A DNA stretch of 64,000 nt, from the NCBI GenBank assembly GCA_038030265.1, contig CM075942.1:43180751-43244750 (forward strand). Reading direction: 5' to 3'. The stretch comes from Corythucha ciliata (taxonomy: Eukaryota; Arthropoda; Insecta; Hemiptera; Tingidae). The notes under the pieces were generated by a model, which had not been told where the DNA came from, did not search any database, and was given only the letters and a program-made list of their open reading frames with translations. Of the stretch, positions 46,680 through 58,001 are shown piece after piece. How positions within the stretch are numbered: the first letter of the stretch is position 1; the number at the start of each line of letters is the position of its first letter. The position numbers and the translations under genes are program-made.

Positions 46680-47257
46680 ATGAAGAGTGATGGTTGAGAT
46701 AGATGAGTAGGGAGAAAGAACAAAAATGAGGGGATGGTAGAGCCATGGTCTTTACAGCTCAGAAATTCAGAATAGTCAAGAGACCATCATCAGCGTGGTG
46801 GTTCGTAAAGCATAAGGTCTGGTGTGGTTGTGGGAAGCGAAGAGAAGAGAGCGGTGCTAGTGACACTTTTGAACAAAACAAAGCAAAAAAACAACAAAAA
46901 ACAACAAAAAACGTCGCCGTACTGCATGCTCAAAGAAGGACATTAATCATGCACTGTTGTCCATTGTCTTCCAGCCATTGTGTTTTTGGCAACGCGACTC
47001 TTTCCCACCTTTATTTCACTAGCGCCCTTTCGAGGTCGACTGGCTTGCGTTGTGTCTTGTGTGCGCTGTTGAGATGAGAATAAAGCCGAAGCAGACAATA
47101 TATTTTGCGCTCATCGAATGGGCAAACGCGAAGAGATAGGTTTTTCGCACTTTGAGTTAGAAATGAACCATTTTTCTCCTTCGAAAGAAGGCGTGAAATT
47201 GTACTTTTCTTGAACCCGAGGGAGCAAAGAGTAAAACTATTTTGCGCCCTAGGTAAC

Positions 47258-47521
47258 TGTTATGAATCTGGGGGCCTGTTCTATAACTTTTGACTGTCAC
47301 TATCACTGTCTCTTTCCACCCGTTCTCCCCATCAACATGTGATTTAATTCGGGTCGGACGGGTGGAAAGGATATTCCTAGGAACACTATGAAATTTTGCA
47401 GAACAGGCCCCCTGTTTCGACACATTTTTATGTTATTATTAAGGTTTTAAAAATACGATAAAATATAGAAAGATTTGTCAGTGTAGATCACTCAACTAAC
47501 GCGCGTATTTAGTACATAACA
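47258..47521 (+). repeat. 5' LTR of copy C (264 bp, with nested MITE)
   Basis: TGTTATGAATCTG, then the MITE at 47,271-47,411, then CTGTTTCGACACATTTTTAT through AGTACATAACA. Without the MITE and its CTG duplication it is about 120 bp, matching the 124-bp 3' LTR apart from an ACAT difference. Confidence 0.93.
47271..47411. mobile_element. 141-bp MITE nested in the 5' LTR
   Basis: The ends GGGGCCTGTTCT and AGAACAGGCCCC are perfect inverted repeats, and the inner phrases TTTCCACCCGT and ACGGGTGGAAA also pair. CTG is duplicated at the insertion site. The same MITE sits at the same place in copies A and B, but the 3' LTR at 51,812 is uninterrupted. Confidence 0.93.
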
Positions 47522-47580
47522 ACTTGGCGACGCGGTGAAACTTTCATCTCGACATGAACCCTTAACAATTTCAGATTTTT

Positions 47581-50500
47581 ATGGACGCCTTCACTCAGAA
47601 TAACGAACGCATTGCTCGGTCAATTTCGCTTCTCACGGACCGGAATCCTCCTCCCATATCGACGCCGCCACTGACTAGTTCGTTCCAAACCTTCGATTCC
47701 GACAAGGAATATTTCTGTCAATACTTTCAGCGTATTCAAAACTACCTACAGTTGCAAAATTTGTCGGACAACGAAGTCATTTGTAAGATAATACTACTCA
47801 ACAGCATTGGTCCCACCACTTATTCACTACTAGCTTCGCTAGCTGCCCCGTCACTTCCGTCGAACCTCGCGTACAATGAGATAACTACCCTCCTCCAAAA
47901 ACACCTGAATCCCAAGAAAAACGTCCTACTTCAACGACACAAATTTCTCAATTGCAACTAATCGGAAAACCAGTCTATTTCCGATTATACCACACGCATG
48001 AAACAATTTATCCCATCTTGCGAGTTTTTTTGTGAATGTAACAAGTCAGTCTCGGAAATTTTTCTCACGTCCCAATTCATTAGAGGCCTCAACAACTCAT
48101 CTATTTGGGAGGCTCTCCTCGTAGACAATACAACCTCGTTCCAAGATATGGTCGACAAAGCCCTGGTTCTTGAAGCGTCAAAACGTGATAGTAAAGAAAT
48201 GTCGCCATCCTCAATTTTCACGACTGAATCGCTCAACAAGATCACTCATTCTTCTCTGAGCTCCAGAAAGTCAACCATTTCTCACAATGCTTCTAACCGG
48301 AACAGAAAAATGGATTTCGAGAAGCACGGTCTTCAAAATTATTGTCTTCGTCGTGGCCGTGATAATCATTCTACCGTCGAGTGTCGCACAGATAAATCAA
48401 AACTGTTCTGTCCCTTATGCCAACGTTCCGGACACGTTAAAAAAGTGTGCCTCACGACACTTCGAAAACAGCACGCTCGCTACAATGTTAAAAACCTTGA
48501 GAACTCTGATATAGAATTTAATAGTTCCCCTACAACAGAGGATGACGCCGAATATTTCCAATTCAACAGCACCGTTGAAGTTTACAATAATGATGTCATA
48601 TTCACGGGAAACACTGAAAAGTACGTGGTAACTTTTCACCTTGAAGGAAAAGAACAAATATTTGAAGTCGATTCTGGCGCAGGACTCACCCTTCTACCGA
48701 AATGTGACTACGAAAGACTCAACCTCCAATGCCAAATACGCACATCGTCCGTCCGCTTCCGTTCTTATACGGCTGGAACATTCGATCCACTTGGAGTCTG
48801 CTTCGTCACGGCCGAATTTAATAATAAAAAATCCAGGGAGCCGCTTTTCATCGTTCCCGATCGTTTCACCCCGTTCTTAGGAAGGGCTTGGATTCGTAAA
48901 TTTGGCATTGAGTTGAACCAAATCGATAAAAATTCTTGTCAAACTGTTAACTCTGTTGACATTTCTTCAACTATTAAAGAAATTGAACGTTCTTTTGCAG
49001 ATATTTTTGAGCCTAAAGTAGGATGCATCCCAAATTTCACTTGCTCCCTCCGACTGCGAGAAAATGCAAAACCAGTTTTCGTCAAAGAACGACCAGTCCC
49101 TTATGCACTAAAACAGAAGGTTGAAAAAGAACTTGACGATCTGGAACGGGATGGTATCATACAACAAACTGAACATAGTGATTGGGGGTCCCCGCTCGTC
49201 GTAATACCAAAGCCAGACGGAAATGTAAGGTTATGTGTCGACTATAAAGTAGCCGTTAACCCTCAGTTACAGGCTTCCCACTACCCTATTCCCAGAATAG
49301 ATGACACGTTGCATAAACTAAGAAATGCCTCTTTTTTTTGCACGCTCGATCTTTATAAAGCCTATCTGCATGTTCAAGTTGACGACAACACAAGTGAAGT
49401 ACAGACTATTTCTTCCCATCGAAGCACTTACAGGGTGAGGAGACTCAATTTCGGTATCAAAAATGCGCCAAGTGAATTTCACAGGATACTTCCCCAAGTA
49501 CTCCGAGGTCTGGAAGGTATCACATGGTACTTCGACGACCTTACAGTTTTTGGAAAAACCTTCCAAGAATGTCGTTCCAACCTGTTGAAAGTTTTACAAC
49601 GTCTGAAACAGAATAATATGCACTTGAATCGTCGAAAATGCCATTTCTTTAAGACAGAAATATCTTATTTAGGCTACATAATCAAACATAATAGCATCTC
49701 CAAGTGTCCAAAAAAAGTAGAAGCAATTACTCAAATTGCGCGTCCTCAAAACGCCGAAGAGGTAAAAAGATTTCTGGGAATGATAACATATTATTCTAAA
49801 TTCATTCCGAACGTTTCTTCAATAACGTTTCCATTGCGATGTCTTCTGAAGAAACATCAGCGCTTCACGTGGACTAGCGCATGTGACTTCGCCTTCCAAA
49901 CATTAAAAGACGAAATTTCTCGCGAAAGGGTTCTCGTTCCGTTCGATCCAGAACTACCGATTACACTGGCTTGTGATGCTAGTCCGACAGGCGTCGCAGG
50001 CGTCTTATCCCACATCATAGACGGCACGGAACGACCCATAGCATACACATCACGCTCTCTAACTGCTGCTGAAACGAATTATAGTCAGTTGGATCGAGAA
50101 GCCGTCGCGATAATATTCTCGATTACCAAATTTTTTCACTACCTCTATGGTCGATCGTTCACCCTCATTACGGATAACGCCGCTCTCACCCGTATTTTCC
50201 ACCAAAATTCAAAATTACCAGCGATCACCAGCACAAGACTTCTACGGTATGCGAAATTCCTCCAAAATTTCGACTATACAATCCAGCATAGGAAGGGAGA
50301 AGAACATTCAAACGCCGATTTCCTGTCTCGCTCAACGTCACGCACAGACTCTTTCACTGCTGACATGGCTATGGACATGGAACTACGCGATTTGAATAAT
50401 CAAGTCGTACATCAAATTTCAACTCCCTCTCTTACTTTCGATTCTCTGAAAAGTGAAACTTCGAACGACGCTTTCCTCATTCGGCTCAAAAATGATTTAT

Positions 50501-51465
50501 TGACTGGGAAGAATAGAGATCCCGCTTACTCTCTTCAAGACGGTGTTATTTTCTGGTACAATCGCATTGTTATCCCCGAAAAATTACACACGGCGGTTCT
50601 CAATGAATTACATCACACACACGTTGGGATCGTGAAAATGAAACAATCAGCCAGACGGTATTGTCACTGGAAAAACATAGACAAGGACATCGAAAAACTA
50701 GTTAGTTTGTGCGCAGACTGTGCACTCATTAAAAAAAAACCGGCTAAGGCACCTCTGCACCATTGGGAAGATCCCAACGAGAATTTCGATCGAGTCCATG
50801 TTGACTACGCTGGTCCTGTCGACGGTTGCCATCTTCTTGTTCTAGTCGATGCTAAATCAAAATGGCCTGAAATTCGAATGTGTCAAGATTATCCATCGTC
50901 TCATTCCACTATACAGCTGCTTTCAGATATTTTTGCGTTTCATGGTTTTCCCCGAGTTCTCGTATCCGATAATGCGTCGATCTTCAAAAGCGAGCTTTTC
51001 TCAGAGTTCTGCTCGGCACACGGGATTCTTCAAAAGTTTACCGCTCCAGGTCATCCTGCCACGAATGGGCTTGTTGAGCGTCAGATCCGAACAATCAAAA
51101 ATAAACTCAATGCAATGAAGACTTCTACTCTACCATTGCGATCCAAAGTCAGAGAAATCATGCTGAAGCTCCGAGCAACCCCACTAGCAGACGGTATAAG
51201 CCCTGCCGAAGCCTACCTTGGGCGGAAAGTACGTTTGAAACTGGATGCGATATTACCTCACAAAGAGGATTCGAAGCCTCTAAGACTACCTGGAGTCCGT
51301 CAGTTTCAAGTAGGAGATAGAATTCAAGCTAGGTGGTACTCGGATAAACAGAACACATGGAGATTTGGAATAGTGGTAGCGAAATTGGGACATCTTCACT
51401 ACAGCATTGAATTTGACAATGGTCATACAATTAAAAGGCACGTCGACCAAATTAGGAGCAGTTAA
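47581..51465 (+). CDS. Gag-Pol polyprotein of copy C (one internal stop)
   Basis: A single frame from ATG 47581 to TAA 51463-51465, interrupted once by TAA at 47959-47961 in Gag. Numbering from Met 47998, the 1,155-residue part shows zinc knuckles at 116-129 (second Cys replaced by Arg) and 138-151, aspartic protease VDSGAGL (Asp 225), and reverse transcriptase with LDLYKAY (Asp 451) and YFDDL (511-515). RNase H has LACDASPTG (Asp 660) and TDNAAL. Integrase has HHTHVG, CADC and a catalytic D936-D991-E1027 with the canonical 35-residue spacing, and the C-terminus resembles gypsy integrase tails (GDRIQARW, HVDQIR). There is no envelope gene. The catalytic core looks intact; the Gag stop and damaged knuckle argue against activity. 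Confidence 0.93.
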
Positions 51466-51819
51466 GTTCCAAAAAAATGTTTCACGACAGAAAAACAACC
51501 CTCTCAAGTGGAACCTGAAGAGGAGGCAGTAGTGTGGTTTCATAGGCACCACAATCCGCAGCCTCCTCCTACCGAGCAGGAAGTGCAAGCTGAGCATTCT
51601 CCGGTATGCGAGGAAAGTACACAGGATCCGCCATTGCACCCTACCACTAGCCACACCGAAAGAGTCCAACACGACTCCTCGCCACGTTCAAACTCCGGTC
51701 TCCAAGAAGAGGAAACCTATTCTCTCAGAAGGTCTCAACGAATTCGAAGAAGACCTAATTACTTGAACGACTATGATTGTAGCAAAGTGGAACATATTAA
51801 GCCCGGAAGAATGTTATGA
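51466..51819 (+). pseudogene. Pol C-terminal tail beyond the stop codon
   Basis: The frame of Gag-Pol stays open after the TAA at 51,465 and encodes an acidic, Pro-rich stretch ending in YSLRRSQRIRRRPNYLNDY. RRSxRIRRxPxYL is a common final motif of retrotransposon Pol proteins, so the stop at 51,465 probably truncates a longer ancestral protein. Confidence 0.7.
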
Positions 51820-51935
51820 ATCTGTTTCGACACATGCTTATGTTATTATTAAGGTTTTAAAAATACGATAAAATATACATAGAAAGATTTGTCAGTGTAG
51901 ATCACTCAACTAACGCGCGTATTTAGTACATAACA
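51812..51935 (+). repeat. 3' LTR of copy C (124 bp, uninterrupted)
   Basis: It runs from TGTTATGAATCTGTTTCGAC to AGTACATAACA and is followed by GTAAC. A purine-rich stretch (CCCGGAAGAA) just upstream could be the polypurine tract. It lacks the MITE found in the 5' LTR. Confidence 0.93.
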
Positions 51936-52245
51936 GTAACCTAGGACACCTTAGGGAGGCAGAATATTTTGCTCCCTGTAAGCTTGATCATTTCATATTT
52001 TCTTTAGTTTTTCTTCATTCTGCATTCATGTTTGAATGCATCGCCCGGGGTTCAAATACTTCAATTCAATTTTCCTTCATTTTTTTTTTAAATCAATAAT
52101 TGCTCATGGCCCAGGAGTTACCGAATGCGAAAACCCGCCAGATAGTTCAAGCATTTTTGGGTATGGCTCCAGGACTTATATATGTATAAACAAGGTATTA
52201 AGGCCCGGGTCGACCATATGGGTTTAAAGTTTCATTTAATACTAA

Positions 52246-52395
52246 GGCCCATTTTCACCAACAAAATTGATCTCTTTTAAAGTTGATCGCATGATTAGTT
52301 GCAAATAACGACCCATATGAATTCTGATATAAGTGTTTACACTGTGATCGCGATTGGTTGTTGATCGTGGTTTAAGAAGTTGGTGAAATCGGGCC
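52246..52395 (+). mobile_element. MITE family W, copy 1 (150 bp)
   Basis: The ends GGCCCATTTTCACCAAC and GTTGGTGAAATCGGGCC are inverted repeats. The interior includes GACCCATATGAATTCTGATA and AAGTGTTTACA. It matches the inverted copy 138 bases downstream. Confidence 0.88.
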
Positions 52396-52532
52396 TGGGC
52401 TGAGCAAAAGAGCATAAACCCCAACCAGAATTTAGTATTTTGAATACCAAATCGTTTAAACCCTTAGCAACGCTTAAACGGACACTGTCGACTTAACCCT
52501 AAATCGAATAAGGAAGAAAAAAACTATACTAA

Positions 52533-52678
52533 GGCCCGATTTCACCAACATCTTAAACCACGATAAACAACTACTCGCGATTACAATATAAACACTTATA
52601 TCAGAATTCATATGGGTCGTTATTTGGCAACTAATCACGATCAGCAAACGAGATCAATTTTGTTGGTGAAAATGGGCC
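52533..52678 (-). mobile_element. MITE family W, copy 2 (146 bp), inverted
   Basis: The ends GGCCCGATTTCACCAAC and GTTGGTGAAAATGGGCC, with the interior TATCAGAATTCATATGGGTC, show the family in the opposite orientation to copy 1. TAA flanks both ends, a 3-bp duplication as in PIF/Harbinger elements. Confidence 0.88.
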
Positions 52679-53728
52679 TAAATTGTCAATATAGTGTACG
52701 TTCATCAGCCCTTTTATCTGTCAAGAAAATCGTGATGTGTCCTTTTTCCATAGTCTAGTTTTAGCGTAGATTCGGTTTCGGTTTATGTACGCGACTTGAG
52801 GCTTTTACTCGCAATCAATCACGAACCTCCTTCCTTCAAAACGGTCAATCAATCACAAATATCATTGCCACACCGAACACGGACGGTGGACCCCCGTGAC
52901 CGCGTGTGAAAATAACTCCCCGTTGTCATTGTTCTTTCGTGTTCTGTGTGGCGAGGCCTCTCCTTTCGCATTAGTCCCCGTTCTGTGTGGTGTTGCTTTT
53001 AATGATTGATTGTTTTATAGTTCTTACCATGAGTCGATTTTCCCATTTTATGTATAGCAGATAGCTGGTAAGAAAATGTATTATACATAATACGTAATTC
53101 ACTTTGGGACGTTATGCGTTTGAAGATAAGTCCGTGGGCTGTGCCCGCTGCATCTTCATTGATTTTGGCTGAATGCCCGTAAATCTACGCCCTCCGAGTA
53201 AGCTGACCAAAAATGTGCCGGGGTGTGCGAAAAGTACAATCACTTATATCTTATTGAAGTAGACAGGGACTATGATGACGTTATCTGGAACCTTGTCAGC
53301 TGCAGTATCTCTGCTTATAACGCAGGACAAGAGAAATATCTGTCACAAGTTTCACAAAATATTTATCAGACTCTATTTAATGGAATTCCAAGATGAAGAT
53401 ATAAGTTAGTAGGAGCAGAAGCAGGAGTAGGATCAGAAGTTGTCGTTACAATAAATTATCATTCGGCTGAAAAAACATAAGACAAGAGGGATGAGAAAAA
53501 AATATAAATATTGACCAACTGTAATACTTGATTGTAATACGTGATAGTAGCTTGACTTATACTTCATTAGTCTATTCAGGACATGGAAAAAATTAAAATG
53601 AAACTGTCAAACTTTTGCAATGAGCCAATGAGTTGTTATTTGTCACGTGACCCTGGCTCGGTTTATCGTTGAATGGGTGTGAATCGCAATCGCATCTATT
53701 ATGAACGGTGTGGGGTCGAAGAGGCAAA
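52679..53728. other. Unassigned sequence
   Basis: No gene or paired repeat recognised. Confidence 0.5.
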
Positions 53729-53867
53729 GGGCCGTATTCAGAAACCCACCTTTACGAAGCCTTAAATAAAGGAGTTGAAAAATGTGATGGTTTATAAAAA
53801 TGTGTCAATCTGTTTCGAAGCGCTTAAAGGAGACGTAAAGGTTAAGGTTGGTTTCTGAATACGGCCC
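53729..53867. mobile_element. MITE, 139 bp, GGGCCGTATTCAGAAACC ends
   Basis: The ends GGGCCGTATTCAGAAACC and GGTTTCTGAATACGGCCC are perfect 18-bp inverted repeats. Inner phrases (CTTTACGAAGC, GCTTAAAGG) pair imperfectly. It is non-coding. The target duplication is not clear. Confidence 0.88.
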
Positions 53868-56260
53868 ATACAGTCTTTCTTGTAGTATCACTGAAGCATG
53901 CGGTGCAGGCAACTTTAAGCATTGCCCTTAGGGCAGGTCAAAGGTCATTCAAATCATTCTTATACGTAAACCGTTGAAAAGAGTCCGACTCTACACAGCT
54001 CGATTGAAATAGGCCTATATTTGGAGGCAGGTGTTCTGAAGCTCTGTCGAGGGAACGGGCGGGTGTTATTGATTCCCCCTGTTCCCTTAGTAGGTTCCCC
54101 TCCCACCATAGTATGTGGGGTCACTCTATCCACTTTTTGGGGGATTTTCTATCTCGATCATTGTTGTCATTGTTGTCGAGTGTTGACCATTCAGCTTGCA
54201 CTGCTTTCATCCTTCTTCTATAATTAAATATTTTTGAATTACGATACGACGGACTGACTCCGTCATTCATAATTTTAATGTGACTTGTGAGGGGAGGGAA
54301 AAATACTTCAGCATTTAAATAGGTACTATAGAGTACTTTAAAATGTATTCACGTTAAAGATTATTTTTATGGCTTGAAATAATTTTTGAGAGTAAGTAAA
54401 TATTTAGTATTTAAAAACCAACTTGAAAATATAAATACTTTGACTTGCTTGTACAGCACATCATAGTTTTATGCTGCGTGTCAATTCAGTTCGATGACAG
54501 CAGAGTAATCGAACCCCCCCCCTTTCACCCGTAGAACACCATCACAAAACACACCACCCCTCCCTTCTCTTGTTTTTAGAGCGATTTGATTTGACTAACT
54601 CAGGAGGGGAGGGGGAATTATACTGTTAACTCGCCCTCCACCGTATTAGATCCGCTTATGGCCCATAAAGCCCTGTAGTACACACGAATACATTTTTCAA
54701 GCTTTTTTCACAGCTAAAATTTGTGAAACGTATTGGTGGGAAGGGTTGAGAGGATTCATAGGTTTTTGTAGCTTGCGCCGTGTAAAACTGATTAAAAATA
54801 TCCCCTTTTATAGTTTAGTACTTATAATGTCTTTCTTTCCAACGTGCAATGTATTTTTTGGAGCCCAAAAGACTCTTAGCAAATCAGAACAGGTTAAGTG
54901 AATACGCTAGTATAACCCTCCTATTAGACTATCGCCACTATCAGCAACAATAAAATTCTACGAATGGAGCTTGGCGAACCGTCTAATCGTCAACGACGGT
55001 AAAACTCAGGATCTAACGTTCCAAGTCGCGGGCTAATTGAGCACCCCAGTAAAGGTTCTACGGCGCTGAGAATTTGTTGCCGTGCCAGTTCCAGAGCTCC
55101 TTGCCGGTCACTTTTCAGAGGGGCCATAGTGCTTACGCTGTATGACGTATATATTCTGGAACTCCTGGTTTTCGTTAAGGATCATATCACTGAGATGCCC
55201 CTCGTATCGTCTACTCACGAATTTATTGCACACGTGTCAACGACAAACTGTCTACAGCGAGATGTCGGCTTTCAGTAACGCAAAAATGCTGTCCTCGAGC
55301 CGCCGGAGTCTGACTCTTCAACGGTCTGCTTCGCAGGATCAGGTCTTTGGCGCGCGATGAATTCCCTAAAAAGCTGAAGGACCACCTTCTCGATCTGGCC
55401 CCCTATTCTGTAAGAGACTTTGAGGATTCGCTATAGACGCGATAGACGCTACACAGTGACCATTTTGTTCTAAAATTATTCCCGGTACGTTATTTTTAGA
55501 AGAAGGGGTAAAGCGGAAGCTCGTTCCACTAAATTCGGGGGCGGGCGAGAGTCTATTCCTAAGTGGACAGACTATAGTAGCCTAATGTGAATTTGCCACA
55601 ACAAACAAACAGAATTCCTCGGTTGAGCATTTCTGAATCAAACCGGTGACTGAGAGATCTGGGGCCCCTTCAGAAACGTCGGGGAAAATGCCCCAAATGT
55701 GGTTGCTATGGCTGGACAATGTTATTTCTTGTTTAGAGTCCTTGGATCCCGCTTGCGGCATTTTTTCCCCGACAGTTCGGAATAAAGCCCCGCCCCTGAA
55801 AATTGGGATGGGTGAGGTTTGAAGGGTGGTACCCAAAACTCAACAAGACGGCCGCCAGCGTACCTTTAAAAAAACATTTCGCACTATGAGGAAGTAACAT
55901 AAAAAATAAAAATCGCTGGAAACATTTTTTTTTCTAAAGATAATGACTAAAATATGGCTAGGAATTGAATATTAGTGAGTAAATTATTGATTTCGATTTG
56001 TAGCGAAATAATAAAACTTGCCAATTTTTTTTTTTTTGTTACCTTAAACGGCCGGTCTGTGACTCGTGACGTAGTTAAGGGGTCGTGACCCCTCCCAACC
56101 CTCTGCATTAAGGCTGTTATCATGTCTTGTTCCTTCTTGTCCTTCCCCTTTCTCTAAAGTCCTATTGTTTGATTTGTGGGAAGCTATTGTGAAGGTTATG
56201 CGAATGCTGTTATTGCGCCATCAGTCTATCTAGCCTATTTCAAATGGGTCCCGCAACCCA
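53868..56260. other. Unassigned sequence
   Basis: I see no gene I can name. A GC-richer patch at 54,950-55,440 has open frames without recognisable domains and may be an old transposon. Confidence 0.45.
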
Positions 56261-56274
56261 ATAGTTTTAAAAAT

Positions 56275-57437
56275 GAATAAAAAAAAATTTCGCTCCGGCA
56301 GCTGGCGGTCGGAAAGAGTGCATTTCATTTTGTATACGGATACCCTAAGCCGTCCCAGAAGTAGTAATCTTGAGACCATGATTTGTTTCGTTTATGTTTG
56401 ACCCTCCCTCGTACTGTTTGCTGCCGGGTTTGTTTAAGCTGAACTTAATGGGAATCAAAGGCTATTTCAAAATGGAATCATCATACCGAATATAATGCTT
56501 CTGGAATCAACTAGTGATTTGTTGTGATTTTTTTACCATTTCAACCCCTATTTTCCCCCCTCCACCTTGACCGATTTGGTCCAAATGCAATACCGACCGG
56601 GGCCTTATGACTAATGATTTTTGTGCCAAAGCGCGTTCCGCTAAATTAATTTCTACAAGAGTTATCGTGCTAACAAGGCCTCACACTTACTTCCACCCCA
56701 GGGACATCACCCCCTCCCCCTCGACTTTTCCAAAAAATTAAAATTGGAATCAAAGGCTACTTTAACATGGAGTATACGTACTGAATATGATGCTTCTAGA
56801 ATCAACTGGTGACTTGTAGTGATTTTTTGATCATTTCAAGCCGTATTTTCCCCCCCACCTCCTTTACCGATATGGCCCAAATGCAATACTGACCGGTGTC
56901 TTATGACTACTGATTTTTTTTAGATAAAGCGTGTTCCGCTAAATTAATTTCTACGAGAGTTATCGTGCTAACAAGACCACACACTTACTTCCACCCCGGG
57001 GGCACCACCCCCTCCACCTCGACTTTTTCAAAAAATTAAAATGGGAATCAAAGGCTAGTCTAACATGGAGTATACGCACCGAATATGATGCTTCTAGAAT
57101 CAACTGGTGATTTTTAGTGATTTTTTTACCATTTCAAGCCCTATTTTCCCCCCCACCACCTTGACCGATTTGGCCCAAATGCAATACCGACCGGGGCCTT
57201 ATGACTACTGATTTTTGTGCCAAAGCGCGTTCCGCTAAATTAATTTCTACGAGAGTTATCGTGCTAACAAGGAAACGGCCATAAAGATATATATATATAT
57301 ATGAATTCCGGAGACCACTGAATTCGTGTTCTAGAGGTTCTGAAACGTGAAAAAAACATGACATGACCCATGTTTGCCACCATCACGACGAGACCAATAG
57401 TGCATTTTTCAGAATGAAATGCACTAATATAGGGCCT
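56275..57437. repeat. Dispersed repeat shared in inverted orientation with 29.7-30.7 kb
   Basis: 56,275-56,470 (GCTCCGGCAGCTGGCGGTCG, GAGACCATGATTTGTTTCGT) is the reverse complement of about 30,453-30,672. 57,298-57,437 (GAATTCCGGAGACCACTGAA, AACATGACATGACCCATGTT) is the reverse complement of 29,732-29,864. Both intervals belong to one transposon family; here the middle has expanded to three tandem units. Confidence 0.75.
56452..57272 (+). repeat. Three tandem units of about 300 bp
   Basis: Units begin near 56,452, 56,745 and 57,042 with GGGAATCAAAGGCTA and run through ATGCTTCTRGAATCAACTRG, CGACCGGGGCCTTATGACTA, AAGCGCGTTCCGCTAAATTA and GAGAGTTATCGTGCTAACAA. The third is incomplete and ends at GTGCTAACAAGG. 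It is non-coding. A short (AT)8 tract lies at 57,287-57,302. Confidence 0.85.
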
Positions 57438-57529
57438 GATTTTATTTGAACGGATCGTGTTTTCATGAGTTTTGGTAACCAAGCTGTCACAACGGCATGA
57501 TTTTGGAAAATGTGTTACTTCCTCATTGG

Positions 57530-57945
57530 CTTTATTAGAAGCCCAGTTTCATGGAATTGACCCACTCAATTTCACGGGGTTGAATCAATCAAAAAAGCAA
57601 TTTCACGGTTTCGGTTCCTTCAAAAAAGCCATTCCGTAGTGGGTTATCGTACCCTTTCAAAATCCAAATTTCGTGGACTTGACACTGACAGAACAGTATT
57701 TTCGTGATTTTGGCTAATTCAAGAACGGCCGGTAAGAGCCGGCTTGGCTATTTCAGCAACCTAATTTCACGGATCGGGGTGCCAGTAACCCATTTTGACG
57801 GGTTGCCTCCCTGATAAAGCCCACTTTAACAAAGTACAAATTTCCCGAATGTTGCCTCATTTTAAAGACGAAATCAGTGAGTCTGGTGCCTTTCAATAAC
57901 AAAATTTCGTAGAGTCTAAAATTAGTAATAAAAGTAAAAAAATGT
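57530..57945 (+). repeat. Degenerate array with AATTTCACGGGG phrases
   Basis: The phrases CAATTTCACGGGGTTGAATC, GCAATTTCACGGTTTCGGTT, CCAAATTTCGTGGACTTGAC and CTAATTTCACGGATCGGGGT recur every 30-40 bases. It is the same style as the arrays near 13.0 and 15.3 kb. Confidence 0.55.
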
Positions 57946-58001
57946 ACACGCATTTCTAATTGCACTATTTCCTAATTCTATAAGGTTTGTTAATTTTTAT
58001 A

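Larger units (their letters stand above)
46680..49000 (+). repeat. Duplicated block, copy C (part shared with A)
   Basis: This stretch repeats 40,293-42,613 at a constant offset of 6,387 with no insertion or deletion seen. The only difference noticed is one base near 46,726. Past 49,000 the sequence continues as a full retrotransposon, so C is the copy connected to the true 3' flank. Confidence 0.9.
47258..51935 (+). mobile_element. Ty3/gypsy LTR retrotransposon, nearly full-length copy C
   Basis: The element is 4,678 bp, bounded by LTRs that begin TGTTATG and end CATAACA and by the 5-bp target duplication GTAAC (47253-47257 and 51936-51940). It encodes Gag, protease, reverse transcriptase, RNase H and integrase in that order, which is the Ty3/gypsy order. 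A primer binding site may begin with TGGCGACGCGG just after the 5' LTR. It has in-frame stops, so it is probably not autonomous. Confidence 0.95.

Noticed and set aside
55142..55360. 72-codon frame in a GC-richer patch
   Set aside because: No recognisable domain, start context or splice sites; the patch looks like an old transposon but could not be assigned.
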